A stretch of DNA of 64,000 nt from positions 22,517,326 through 22,581,325 of the forward strand of contig OX123182.2 of NCBI GenBank assembly GCA_944739405.2, written 5' to 3'. Numbering within the stretch: the stretch's first letter is position 1; each line of letters opens with the position of its first letter. The stretch is from Euclidia mi. Lineage: Eukaryota > Arthropoda > Insecta > Lepidoptera > Erebidae. Positions 46,019 through 56,715 of this stretch are shown piece by piece. The translations under genes and the position numbers were made by a program. The notes under the pieces were generated by a model, which worked only from the letters and a program-made list of their open reading frames with translations, made no database searches and was not told where the DNA came from.

Positions 46019-46334
46019 TTAATACGTTCATTGCCACGTCACGCGACGACACGTGAAGCGGCCTATTACGCTGTGGCTGTTCACGCGACGTCGCGTGATG
46101 GTGCCTTACAATTATATATGAGCCACAAAATAGCGGCCGCAGCGTATTGGATTCTGGTATTTGTTTTGGCCACTAGGGAAGGAAATTACCTATCTATTTG
46201 TGGGCGTGGCCTGCGGGTAGCCATCTTGAATTTTTTGTTTCGAGTGCAGTCAACCGCGCACTAATTTGCTCTGTATAGCAACGTGGGTTAGAAGTGTTTT
46301 TGTTTTTTCTGGGCCGTTTTCGTTTTTTTTACAT

Positions 46335-46774
46335 TGTAACGTATGTCCGGTACATACCGCGTCTGCGTCATAATACCGTCCATACGCTCGGCCAATCAGA
46401 GAAAGCGATCTTCCGCGCTTGCGAAGCCTGACCAAATATGGTCACGTAGCGACTCCAGCTCTGATGGAAGGGCCGGTATATAAAGGGGCCGACAGAGAGG
46501 CCGGCACCGCTACTCTAACGTCGCTTCTACACTCGGACCGCCGGCGCCTGCCAGCTGAACCAACGGCCTGCGAGGATCTGCACGCTACGCGCAGCCCTTC
46601 GAGCAGCCTTCCCTGCACACTACCGGAGGGAACAGCGTAGGAGACTGCAGCCCTTAGTGTTCAGGCCAGTCTCGTGTTGTTGGTCGGTCATACTCGTGCA
46701 AGGGAAGTGAGACAATACTCGGCAAATAAACGCATAGAACCTCTACTGCGTTTCAATACAGCGAACCCGTTATA
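46335..46774 (+). repeat. 5' LTR of Gypsy C (440 bp)
   Basis: Contains a TATA box (TATATAAAGG, about 46480) followed by GC-rich sequence, and AATAAA at about 46725-46730. It lacks a 304 bp block present in the 3' LTR. Confidence 0.88.
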
Positions 46775-46775
46775 G

Positions 46776-46793
46776 TGGCGCATACGTGGGTTA
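46776..46793 (+). promoter_or_regulatory. Primer-binding site of Gypsy C
   Basis: TGGCGCATACGTGGG one base after the LTR resembles the tRNA-Lys type primer site used by gypsy relatives, with mismatches in the middle. Confidence 0.5.
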
Positions 46794-47084
46794 TTGTCTC
46801 GCTTTCCGTGCTCGAGTTATCTTCTATCAGGTCTCCATCATTGAAAGCGAGGAGGGGCGGCTACAGCGAACCGGTACGTATTGTTATATTAATTGTCTAC
46901 CTTTTAGTGTAACTACCTACTACGTATTAGTTCGCAAATTTGAATTCTAACGTTTTTTCTAATTAGTCCTAACGGTTGAACTTTTAGGCCTAATCGTAAA
47001 GTAGGCCATTTGTAAGGGCGGAACGCTTGCACACAAAGTTTAGTATGTAGTATATACTTACGCGGTTTAATTATTACATACACA

Positions 47085-48455
47085 ATGGGCTCACACCCCA
47101 TAAAATACTTTCTTTTAAACAAAAGTGAACTAGCATACGAGGTTGCGATTAGAGGTGAGGAGCCGGCTACCTCTGCCCTAGGTCTGCGGAAGCAGCTCCC
47201 TAAATTACTGGTAGCCATTCCAAATGATGATATTTTGGAGTCGGGCCTAGCCATCGCGGTGGACTTCGAGGGCGCTAGCGAGGCCGTCTCTGAGCTGGCC
47301 AAACGAGTGGATTCATTATCTTCTTCTTACGACGCAAACCTAGCTAGGAGGTCTACCGCACTGCACAACCACTTATTCCACGGACTCCGTAGGATGGAAC
47401 GTCCTACGGCGTATTCTAAGCGCATAACCGAATTGTGCAGCCGGTTTGACCAGCTCTCGGCGGAGCTGTCCGCCATTGAGCAATCAGGTGTTCGCTCAGC
47501 TGATGCTGTGGCAGACGTCCAACCTGCGCCGTCTACCTCGACGCAGGCAGGGTTAGCCCCAGTATCGCATTGCAAGCATTTGAGAGTTAGCGAACTGTCT
47601 AAGCTAAAATACGACGGTACGGGATGCGTCCGAGCGTTCCTACAACGCGTAACCGAATTCCAAACCGCGCGTAATCTACCTTCCACTAAAATTTTATCGT
47701 ATGCCTCCGAAATATTCACCGGCAACGCACTTCACTGTTACCGCGGCCTAAAAGAATATTTTACTACATGGGAAGAACTCACCACTAAATTAATAGACGA
47801 TTTTACACCGTACGATTATGACTACCGGTTATTAAATGAAATCCGCCGACGTACCCAAGGTGCTCCGGAAACTATAATTATTTCTCTCTCGATAATGAAT
47901 CAGCTGTTCGCTAGGCTATCACCGTCAAAGCGATTGTCCGAACGCAAAAAATTAGACATCCTATTGCATAACATACGTCCATGCTACTTGCTAGTGCTAG
48001 CTCCGTCAATATCTTCAATAGTCTTAGACAATAGTTTAAATTACGAACGAATGAAATGTTTGAACTCTCTATTCCGCGTACCGTATTATAGTAACGACAC
48101 GTTGGCACCAGATCTAGCTTACAGCCACAAACCTAATAACCGAGCGCGTAATAATTCCTACAATAATTATTTCGCTGCCACTATAGAGGGGACGCCCTAT
48201 AACCCCGAATACACTGAGAACAACGAACCTAGCAATCCTAAGTCTATACCTAGCTCTGTCGCTCTAGGCACGTCCAAGTACTGTCGGCGCTGCCGTATCA
48301 ATAATCACAGTTTGAATGAGTGCAAACGCGATCGGTTTGCAATTTGCTTCAAGTGCGGCCGTAGGGATGTGACATTCCCTAACTGCCCGAACTGTAAATC
48401 GACGAAACCAAAAAACTTGTTGGTCAGGGTCGGGGCGTGTCAAAACCTAAATTAG
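47085..48455 (+). CDS. gag: gag of Gypsy C, open
   Basis: 456 codons from ATG, longer than the gags of A and B. The N-terminus has coiled-coil potential (SELAKRVDSLSSSYD, then SRFDQLSAELSAIEQS). The middle is capsid-like (KYDGTGCVRAFLQRVTEF, then LKEYFTTWEEL). The end has two Cys clusters, CRRCRINNHSLNEC (C-x2-C-x4-H-x4-C) and CFKCGRRDVTFPNCPNC, a zinc-knuckle variant without the usual His. The frame has no stop although pol is broken. No slippery heptamer of the kind seen in A and B abuts its stop. Confidence 0.85.
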   Translation: MGSHPIKYFLLNKSELAYEVAIRGEEPATSALGLRKQLPKLLVAIPNDDILESGLAIAVDFEGASEAVSELAKRVDSLSSSYDANLARRSTALHNHLFHGLRRMERPTAYSKRITELCSRFDQLSAELSAIEQSGVRSADAVADVQPAPSTSTQAGLAPVSHCKHLRVSELSKLKYDGTGCVRAFLQRVTEFQTARNLPSTKILSYASEIFTGNALHCYRGLKEYFTTWEELTTKLIDDFTPYDYDYRLLNEIRRRTQGAPETIIISLSIMNQLFARLSPSKRLSERKKLDILLHNIRPCYLLVLAPSISSIVLDNSLNYERMKCLNSLFRVPYYSNDTLAPDLAYSHKPNNRARNNSYNNYFAATIEGTPYNPEYTENNEPSNPKSIPSSVALGTSKYCRRCRINNHSLNECKRDRFAICFKCGRRDVTFPNCPNCKSTKPKNLLVRVGACQNLN

Positions 48456-48519
48456 GTTCTACAACCTATTCAACTAATTTGGCAAAGATGATTGGAGAAA
48501 TTGGCTAAACACTCTAAAA

Positions 48520-51500
48520 GTGTATTTCTCTAGTTATTCCGTCGCCTTGATCCTGAATAATAAACCTAAAAATGACCTACGGCCCTATGTTAACGTAACG
48601 ATTTACAGTTTACCTATTTGTGGATTGCTCGATTTCGGTTCAGCCATTACAATTTTAGGTAACAACTCCCATCTGGAGGTAATTACTAAAACCGGGTTAG
48701 AAATACAGCAGTGTCACAACACTAATTCTATTCGGTCCGCGGGTGGAAATATATTGTTGCCGCGCGGTTTTATCGACTTACCCACTACTTTTAATAATCA
48801 AACCCACTTATTAAAGGCTTATATTATTCCAGAAGTTACAAGTAATTTGATTTTAGGCATCAATTTCTGGAAACTATTTAAATTACTGCCTAATCATATC
48901 GCATCCGTATGCATGTCTATAACATTGCCGTGTAGTGCAATAAGTGAAAATAAGCCAACTAACACGAACGTATTGCAATCTTTTAGTGAGTTGAGTGAGT
49001 CACAACAAAGAACGGCTAAGTTAATTATGAAGCAATACGAGTCGGTTTCTACTGAAAAAACCGGGTTAGGACGAACTCACTTAATAGAACATGCAATAGG
49101 CACTGGCGATTCTGCGCCGATACGCGAAATATATTTCAGGCTTCAGGCTTTCAGGCTCCCGCTGACGAAATTAAAAATAATTATTGACGAATTAGACGAA
49201 ATGCTTGCATTGGGAGTGGTAGAAAAATGCAAAAGTCCTTGGTCGTCACCTATTTTACTAACGCCTAAGAAAGACGGTAAACTAAGGTTTTCTTTAGATA
49301 GTCGGAAACTTAATTCTATTACTAACAAAGACGCGTACAAACTGCCGTACGTATCCGAAATTTTAGACAGTCTTAGGAATGCTAGGTATCTAAGTAGTAT
49401 AGACTTATCTAAGTCATTTTGGCAGACACCTCTTCGCGAATGTGATCGTGATAAGACTGCGTCCTATGTGCCTACTAGAGGAACATTTAGATTTGTGACT
49501 ATGCCGTTTGGTTTAACGAATGCGCTTGCGACACAACAGCGTTTGGTGGATCACTTGTTTATGAATAGTCTTGAGTTCGATAACTCGGTAATCGTTTTCT
49601 TAGATGATATCGTGCTTATATCGCCATCTTTTAATTCTCATGTGTCACTATTAAATAAAGTATACGAAAAATTTAAATCGGCTAACCTTACAATTAACTT
49701 AGAAAAATTTAAATTCTTCCGTAATGAATTGAAGTACTTAGGCTACGTACTAAACTCTAAATGATTATAAGTAGACCCATGTAAGGTGGAAGCCTTTTTT
49801 CAATATGCTACGCCTAAGAATAAAAAAGAAGTCAAAAGGTTCTTAGGCATTGCATCATGGTATCGACGATTTATACCTAATTTTAGTACTATTGCCGGTC
49901 CTTTGAACAAACTTACCTCTACCGATAAGAAAGCTGCACCATTTCAGTGGACGGTGGAAGCTGGTGACTCGTTTTGTAAACTAAAACAATTGTTAAGCTC
50001 CGCACCAATATTATCGTGTCCCGATTACGAGAAACCTTTTCAAGTTCACACAGATGCGAGTGCGTGTGGCATCGGTGGGTTGCTCACTCAAGAAATAGAT
50101 GGCGTGAAACTACCATCGCTTACATGAGTAGGTAAATGCACAGGAATAAAACTATAGTATAACAGAATGGGAGACATTAGCAGTTCTAACAGCCCTCGAA
50201 TATTGGCCCTGTTATTTAGATAACGGGTTAAAGTTTGTTGTGTATACTGACCATTCCGCACTGAAATGGTTCCTAAACTTGAGCAACCCGACTGGTAGAT
50301 TAGCTCGGTGGTCGGTTCGTCTGTCAGCCTTTAACTTCAAAAGAAAGCATCGGCGCGGCGCTGATAATATTATAGCAGATGCCTTATCACGATCTCTACC
50401 TGTAAATATAATTAACGCGAATAATAATAATAATAACGTGAACAACCTTAATGTTGACACTGATCAATGGTATTCAGTCACCTACAATGGTTGTTTATCT
50501 TCGCCTAATGACTATCCAGAATATTCTATAATAATAAATTGTATCGTATGATAAAATCTAGGTGTATGCTACGTAAGGAGTTCGAATGGAAAGAAGTGCT
50601 ACCTTCTTCTGATCGAAATAATGCCATATTAGAGAACCATGCCGAACCCAATTCGAGGCATTTCGGTATATTTAAAACTTACAAGCGCTTAGCACTGCGT
50701 TACTATTGGCCCAAAATGCACGCTGACGTGGTAAAGTTCATAAATTCTTGCGACACTTGTATCGCGCACAAACATCAAAACCATGCACCATTGGGAACCA
50801 TGGGATGACCCAAAGTGTGTTCACGACCCTTCCAAACCATTAGTGTAGATTTGGTTGGGCCATTACCCGTCACAAGAAAACAGAACGCCTACATCTTTCT
50901 AGTAACTTGTTGTTTTAGTAAATACTGTCTTCTTTTTCCTATCAGGCGCGCAACTGCTGAAATAATAGCTAATATTTTGGAAGAAAAAATATTTCTAGTT
51001 CATGGTATGCCATCTACAATTATATTGGACAATGGTAAACAGTTTTTAGTGCTACTTTAAAAGCTATGTTGCACAAGTACAAAGTTCTTAATTTTCATTA
51101 TACTCCTAAATATTCCCCACTTGTGAATACGGTCGAACGCTATAATAAAACCATTGGTCCTACCTAAGCGGCGTTTGTAGGAAATGACCAGAGATTATGG
51201 GACACTTTCCGTAAGGTGCAGTTTGCATTAAATACCGCAGTTAATGAAGTCACGGTCTATACACCTAGTTTTTTAGTCTATGGACGTGAATTAGATCCAT
51301 GCGGCTCACACTATGTCGACACGGACGCTGATGATATAGTATACATACCTAGGGACAATTACGCAGCAAATATAGGTCACTTATCAGGCATATTTGACAA
51401 AGTTCAGGCACTCCTCATTCAAGCTCATGCTAGGAATTCCCAACTAATAATTTACGCCGTAAACCAGCTGAGTTTAATGGGGGAGACACTGTGTGGAAAA

Positions 51501-51679
51501 AGACTTTATATCAGAGCGACAAGGATAAGCCCTTCTGTAAGAAACTAGCCCCTAAATTCGTGAAGTGCACAGTGATTACTAAAAAGTCGCCTCTCGTTTA
51601 CGAGTTGTCGGACGCGTCTCGAAATTCTATTGGGTTTTGGCACATAAAGGACCTAAAACTTATACACTATGGCGCCTAA
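48520..51679 (+). pseudogene. pol: pol of Gypsy C, multiple stops and frameshifts
   Basis: The order is conserved. Protease: the active site reads LLDFGSAIT, so the residue after the catalytic Asp is Phe rather than Ser/Thr. RT: TMPFGLTNALATQQR and VFLDDIV. Two stops at about 49762-49770. Thumb/connection. RNase H: VHTDASA, then a frame change near 50127, YTDHSALKW and ADALSRS. H2C2 finger: H..H then CDTCIAHK. Stop at 50806. Integrase: SVDLVGPLP and LDNGKQF, frameshift near 51057, then an E-containing block with a further stop near 51165. GPY/F-like end to 51679. It starts without ATG in the open frame. Not functional. Confidence 0.9.
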
Positions 51680-51825
51680 CTATTTGTTACAAACCGTATA
51701 AGACTTTGCCTTCTTTCTTTCTATATGCCGTCTTAGCTTGGACGGTAGCAGGCTCGTAGACCTAGCGCAGCTAGTCGGATTTTTCTTGTTAGCTACGTAA
51801 AATCCTCTCCTAGGGCGGGCGGTAT

Positions 51826-52568
51826 TGTTACGCATGTCCGGCACCTACCGCGTCTGCGTCATAATACCGTCCATACGCTCGTCCAATCGGAGAAGACCAT
51901 CGTCCGCGCTCGCGAAGCCTGACCAAATATAGTCACGTAGCGACTCCAACTCTGATGGAAGGGCCGGTATAAAAAGGGGCCGACAGAGAGGCCGGCACCG
52001 CTACTCTAACGTCGCTTCTACTACATACCTACGATTACGTACGGACCCTACGTCGAACGTGTATCCTGGTCCCAGCTGTGGGTGAGTTACTACATTTACT
52101 GCACTAGCGTACTGCCCATCTCTCTACCTGCTAGCTGAGGCCGGCTGACGCCACCTGCCTGGCTCTATTGGTTGTGGCTTTCCTAATGCTGCTTTCCTTC
52201 AGGTTCCAGGTCTACCTTAGCGGTCTAGGGTAGCGTAGCCCGACGCTACCCTAGACCGCTACACTTCCTTGCATCGTCTTCGGCGTCACCTCTGCCGAAA
52301 AGTCTGGCCCTGCCCTGCTCATCGCACTCAGACCGCCGGCGCCTGCCAGCTGAACCAACGGCCTGCGAGGATCTGCCCGCTACGCGCAGCCCTTCGAGCA
52401 GCCTGCCCTGCACACAACCGGAGGGAACAGCGTGGGAGACTGCAGCTCTTAGTGTTCAGGCCAGTGTCGTGTTGTTGGTCGGTCATACTCGTGCAAGGGG
52501 AGTGAGACAATACTCGGCAAATAAACGCATAGAACCTTTTCTGCGTTACAATACCAGAACCCGTTACA
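51826..52568 (+). repeat. 3' LTR of Gypsy C (743 bp) with an extra 304 bp block
   Basis: Matches the 5' LTR at both ends, but 52022-52325 has no counterpart there. The extra block contains a GTGAGT (52082) and a pyrimidine-rich CTTTCCTTCAG (ending 52202) in splice-like order. It also holds an 18 bp perfect inverted repeat at 52219-52260 with a 6 nt loop. No target duplication is seen around the block, so a deletion in the 5' LTR is as likely as an insertion here. Confidence 0.85.
52219..52260. repeat. Perfect 18 bp inverted repeat, 6 nt loop
   Basis: The arm AGCGGTCTAGGGTAGCGT (52219-52236) is exactly complemented by 52243-52260; the loop is AGCCCG. Confidence 0.95.
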
Positions 52569-52950
52569 ATATCAAAACTTTTTATTTATAATGATTAATA
52601 ATCCGAAACCGACAAAAAAGTCATCAGAGCCTAGCCTGCCTGGAAATACAAATTACGCGAATTCGCGTTACCGGCCATGTGGGCATTATGTATATAATAA
52701 ATGCGTCCCGTATGGCCAATCACACGTCTTCGCGTGATAAAAATTTACACATATATTTATGAACTTATATATTATATAATGTTAGATTCCTTGTATAAAA
52801 GCATTACTGGCACAATAAAAACCATATTCAACGATTTTTTTAATTTGGCCATTTATGTAAGTTCAGCATTTTGGCTTGGCAATGAACGTGTTAATGAGTC
52901 CAGTAGCAGTAGTTTTTGAGTTATCGAGCTTTTCGGTACCGCTCCCCATA

Positions 52951-53903
52951 TATATGTGACGGTAAATCTGATTAATTGAAAATTATTAATATTCTTACAA
53001 AATTATTAATAATAACCACGGCGATAGCCGAGTGGATATACCAACAGACTGCCATGCAGAGGGTATCGGGTTCGAATCCACGGCGCGCACCAATGACTTT
53101 TCGGAGTTATGTGCGTATTGAATTGTTAATTATCGCTTGTCCCGTGCCTCGGAGAGCACGTTAAGCCGTCGGTCCCGGTTGTCATGAAGATCTTTGACAA
53201 TCGTTACAGGGCGTCAGTACCTTCTAAATACAACTGACACTAGTCTAAACCATGGAATATCGCTATCCCTTCGGGTTGCGGAGGTCAGACAGGCAGTCGC
53301 TCCGTGGAAAAGCTAATATTCAGTCAAATCCGGTTAGACTAGAAAGCGGACCCCAGATTGAAACTGGGATAACGCTAAGAGAAAAGAACCACATGTTTTG
53401 GTAAATGTGAATAAACGATCGAAATTTATTACTTTTAGTAGTAATTATTAATAATTCACGACATATATTGGTAAAAGTTATAAAATAAATAAAAACCCAA
53501 TGTTTTAGGGACAACAATTTAGGGACACACTGAAGTGCGTTACGCAAAATACTTTATTCGTTCACTAAAATACTAATTGCACACCAAATAATAATATGCC
53601 GATCGTTCTACAAAATATCATTTAAGTTACGTCCGCTTAGGAAACTTATCCACTCAGAAACCTTAATAGGTTATGTTAGGTTCTCTTGTGACCCTGCACC
53701 CAAAAACTCAGCCACTCAGCCAACCGCCAACTCAGCTTATTAAAATTGGCCACTTATTACATTTATCACTACTAGGGTTAAATTATTAATAAAAACCGAC
53801 AAATGTGATTAATTTATCACTTTAACCTCGACTTTCGGTAATTATTAATAATAATAGATAATTATTAATAATCTTCAATTATTCAATCTTACCGTAACAT
53901 ATA
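52951..53903. mobile_element. Inverted-repeat DNA element (TA/TATA duplication) hosting a SINE
   Basis: The element proper is 52955-53899. TATA flanks both ends. The inward ends read TGTGACGGTAAATCTGATTA and TGTTACGGTAAGATTGAATA, followed by an AATTGAA and ATTATTAATA block on both arms, giving roughly 45 bp of imperfect inverted repeat. A TA-containing duplication fits Tc1/mariner-like MITEs; the superfamily is inference. Without the SINE it is about 570 bp, with no transposase. Confidence 0.7.
53020..53386 (+). mobile_element. tRNA-derived SINE, most complete copy
   Basis: The head has a perfect box A (TAGCCGAGTGG) and a perfect box B (GGTTCGAATCC) within a tRNA-like stretch ending GCACCA. 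The body (CCGTCGGTCCCGGTTGTCAT, GGAATATCGCTATCCCTTCG) ends CTGGGATAACGCTA. AACCAC flanks both sides (53014-53019 and 53387-53392), a plausible target duplication. Diverged copies: 17885-18040, 19495-19770 and 45055-45300. It is not a functional tRNA gene because the anticodon arm cannot pair normally. Confidence 0.85.
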
Positions 53904-54840
53904 CATCGGCTAAGGATATTTTTATGGCTAGTCATACCGATGTAGGTATAGATAAATATAGAAAGGATCAATATATACTAGTTCTCGAAATTCCAACGTA
54001 CTGTCACATTAAAGTCAGGCATTTGTGCGAGGCCGGAATCTTCTGTTAAATTATGATCGACCATTTTCATCCATCTGGGTGAATAAGCAATATATTGATG
54101 GTTCGATCAGTGGAGTTGCTCAAATAGTTTGGCTGGTATACTCGGACTTTATATTTGTACATTTTCGTCTGGTAGTATAAACCTATTTCCCAGCCGCTGA
54201 AGTTGGGCTTCACATAGTGTTACTGCTTTTTTGTACTTTATATTTTAACATTGTCGTCTGGCTTATAAACTTTTTTACTGTTTGCTATTCTCATATTCAT
54301 TCTTTATATTTTAGGCAGCAACGCAAAGTATTTGTGTACTTGTGTGAGTGCAAAAAGTATTTGTGTGTCATGCTACCATGCATAATTGTAAATAAGAGAA
54401 CCAATTTTGCAGTTTCAAATGCCATGTCTTCTAGATTGTTGAGCCATACTATCGTTTAAACATATTTTTTTACGTTTATGTGTGTTATAATTTGTGACCT
54501 GAATAGTGGACATTCCAAAGCGAAGGCCTTGGGTCGCAATCGGGACTGCGCTAGCATGATGATGGTGATGGCTTTGTGACCGCAATGGAATAGGATATAG
54601 TTTATTACAAAAACGAGACAGCCACATGATGTAATAAAGGATACATAACCATATAGTTATTAAAGCAGAACAAATACTTAGTTATAAATTACACAACAAT
54701 AATCTAAAAATAAAAATTCTACAAACACGTCGAAAAGTAGTATTTTGGTGATCCGTTAAATGAAGTCGTTGTATCGTCGGTAACATTCTCATTTTGTTGT
54801 CAAGCAGGTCTACGTTTTCACTTATTTTTCCCATTTTTTT
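53904..54840. other. Sequence with a SINE/LINE tail scrap
   Basis: 'gcgctagcatgatgatggtg' at about 54550 looks like a GAT-rich retroelement tail. No gene seen. Confidence 0.4.
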
Positions 54841-54849
54841 CCTCTTATT

Positions 54850-55078
54850 TTTACCACTAAGGTGGAGGACATCGCGGAGTACGTGCGCCAAAAGTCGAAG
54901 TACATGCCGAGAGTACAGCTGCTGGAGTCGCGACGCAACGTCAACTTCAAGGCGTTTGTGGTGCGGATCCCGACGTGCTTTCTGCCGTGTTGTTATGAAG
55001 GAGGACTTTTGGCCGAAAGGTGTGGTGTTCCGTCGCTTCCGCGGACAAGTGCCACAAGAACGCACAAAAATATCGTAA
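54850..55078 (+). pseudogene. LINE ORF1 C-terminal fragment, exon-like borders
   Basis: Reads VEDIAEYVRQKSKYMPRVQL then VNFKAFVVRIP, and after a one-base slip near 54985 continues in another frame as EDFWPKGVVFRRFRG. I recognise this as the conserved C-terminal domain of ORF1 proteins of lepidopteran CR1/Jockey-group LINEs. It is preceded by a pyrimidine-rich tract ending TAAG and followed by ATCGTAAGT, so it looks like an exon, possibly by chance. A matching LINE 3' tail follows at 55150-55300, so the RT region between has been deleted or was never there. Confidence 0.65.
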
Positions 55079-55149
55079 GTAATGCAATATTAACATAGTA
55101 TTTAAGTATATTTATTAACAAAAAATGTATATTGAATGTATGTTAGTGT

Positions 55150-55305
55150 GTAAGTTATGTATTTTAATAAAAAATATGTATGTCAACCCATTGTCTAGTA
55201 CCCATAGTACAAGCTCTGTTTTGGGACTGGATTATGATGCGTGTATATATGTTTTTGTGTATGTACTTATTTAAATAAATTGAATTTGAATTTGAACCTA
55301 TTGTT
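55150..55305 (+). mobile_element. LINE 3' tail with (GAATTT)n end
   Basis: 'tagtacccatagtacaagct' followed by 'taaattgaatttgaatttga' is a familiar lepidopteran LINE 3' UTR ending in GAATTT repeats. It probably belongs to the same element as the ORF1 fragment upstream. Confidence 0.65.
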
Positions 55306-56540
55306 CGCAAGAGCCTTGATAGATTTATATAGATAGGTATGTTGATTTTGGTGCTATTCAAAACTGTAATAAAAAAGAATTCGTAAAGGTCAATCTAAAA
55401 TACAATAATGATACTTACAAGTAAAATGATACGGTCCCATTGTTTGAAATTTCATACACCCACACATAACAAAGACATTGTTCAAAAATCGAAATAAGCA
55501 GTAATAATTAGCAACTGATAACGATTGTGAGTATCACTTTGCGAAAATTAAGGTTTTACTGTTCAGTGTGAGTTAAAAAATAAACTTCTTTTTTATCAAT
55601 TAATGTTTCTTTTTTATCAATTAATGTAAGCTTTATTACTTTGGGCTAAGTTGCCCTTTTCGTGCTTAATAAAATAGATTTCTCGTAGGTTTATGTATTA
55701 TAACTAACCTCTTAACGTCTTTTACTCTGAAGAGGGGTAAAGGTGACATCTTATGTATAAGGTTCCACATACAGTCATATAACATTAGAGTCGTTTTGCT
55801 CTTAGCGCACTTGTGACGTTTTCTTTGAATTATTTGGTATGATAAATAAATAATAATTATATGAAGAAAGTGTAGTGTGTGGTACAGCAAAAAATGGATC
55901 TTGGGGATTGCTTTCTTCCTAAGTGAAGAGAAAAAAAGAAGATAGCCCGTTATCATTTTCCAGTAGGTACTACCAGAATTAGTGCTGTAGAATTAAAGAT
56001 TGTATAAAAAGGAAATCTCATAAAGTTATAATCGCACCTGGGGTACAATTAAATATAATTAACACCAATTGCAACATTGCATTAACATTAATTGCAACTG
56101 CAAACTTTAAAAAGTCTAACTAGGCAGAGAAAACATAAACTGTTCATCTGTAAATTAAATTATAAACGTAAGTATTTCATCGAAAAGCTACTTAACAATT
56201 AGGAAAGGATCCACATATTTTACCAATAATCGTAAGGTATTGAAAATTCTTTGCGATCCACCTGCATCCAAAGACTTATAGTACGGGAAAGCAATAAATC
56301 TATATCTTTTATTTATGTTCTCTCTAAAACGAATATCTTCCGTCGAGAAAATATATCTTTAGCCTTCAGTTATTTATATGTCCTACTAACCTTTGGCTGT
56401 CAAATCTGTCCAGTATATATGAAGCTGTCAAATCTTTATATACTGGCAACTACATCTGTCCTCATCTATTATGTTGGTATAGTAGTGTCAAGTTTAGGAG
56501 TCTTACACCTGCATAATTTTATCACTCTGTATATATAAAA
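55306..56540. other. AT-rich sequence, nothing recognised
   Basis: No supported gene. Confidence 0.4.
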
Positions 56541-56544
56541 TTCT

Positions 56545-56715
56545 TACATTACTGATTGACTGACAGAGCGCAAGAATCTGAAATTTAGCATGAATGTTCC
56601 TTGGGGCCATAATAGTGAACTGAGAATGAATTTGGCGAAATTCACATGGGATTGGGAAGAAATGGATAAGATATAAACATGTGGCGTGCAGCTACGCTCA
56701 TACTCTAGAGGGGAA
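56545..56715. repeat. Interspersed repeat family P, inverted copy
   Basis: Its reverse complement follows the 3575-3780 copy: the (gtca) stretch, 'ctgaaatttagcatgaatg', 'ccttggggcc' and 'gtgcagctacgctcatac' all fall in the same order. Confidence 0.6.

Larger units (their letters stand above)
46335..52568 (+). mobile_element. Ty3/Gypsy LTR retrotransposon C, degenerate
   Basis: LTRs begin TGTAACG / TGTTACG and end CCCGTTATA / CCCGTTACA. Internal order is leader, gag, pol. The flanks ACAT and ATAT could be a decayed 4 bp duplication. The two LTRs differ in many positions, and the 3' one is 303 bp longer. Pol has several stop codons and frameshifts. It is older than A and B and unrelated to them in sequence. 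Confidence 0.9.
46019..52894. mobile_element. piggyBac-type non-autonomous element split by Gypsy C
   Basis: TTAA stands at both ends (46019-46022 and 52891-52894). The inner ends are inverted: TACGTTCATTGCCA on the left, and CACGTTCATTGCCA when the right end is read inward (13 of 14 match). Insertion at TTAA with short inverted ends is the hallmark of piggyBac. Without the Gypsy C insert (46335-52568) only about 630 bp remain, with no transposase frame. GC-rich inverted blocks (CACGCGACG and CGTCGCGTG) lie near the left end. Confidence 0.65.

Noticed and set aside
45926..46264. 112-codon frame as a host gene
   Set aside because: It crosses the boundary of the piggyBac-type element and has no domain; most of it is element end sequence.
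47327..47725. 132-codon minus-strand frame
   Set aside because: Antisense to the gag of Gypsy C; composition reflects that gene.
53020..53092. tRNA gene
   Set aside because: Box A and box B are perfect, but the anticodon arm does not fold as in a tRNA and the sequence continues into a SINE body with diverged copies elsewhere.
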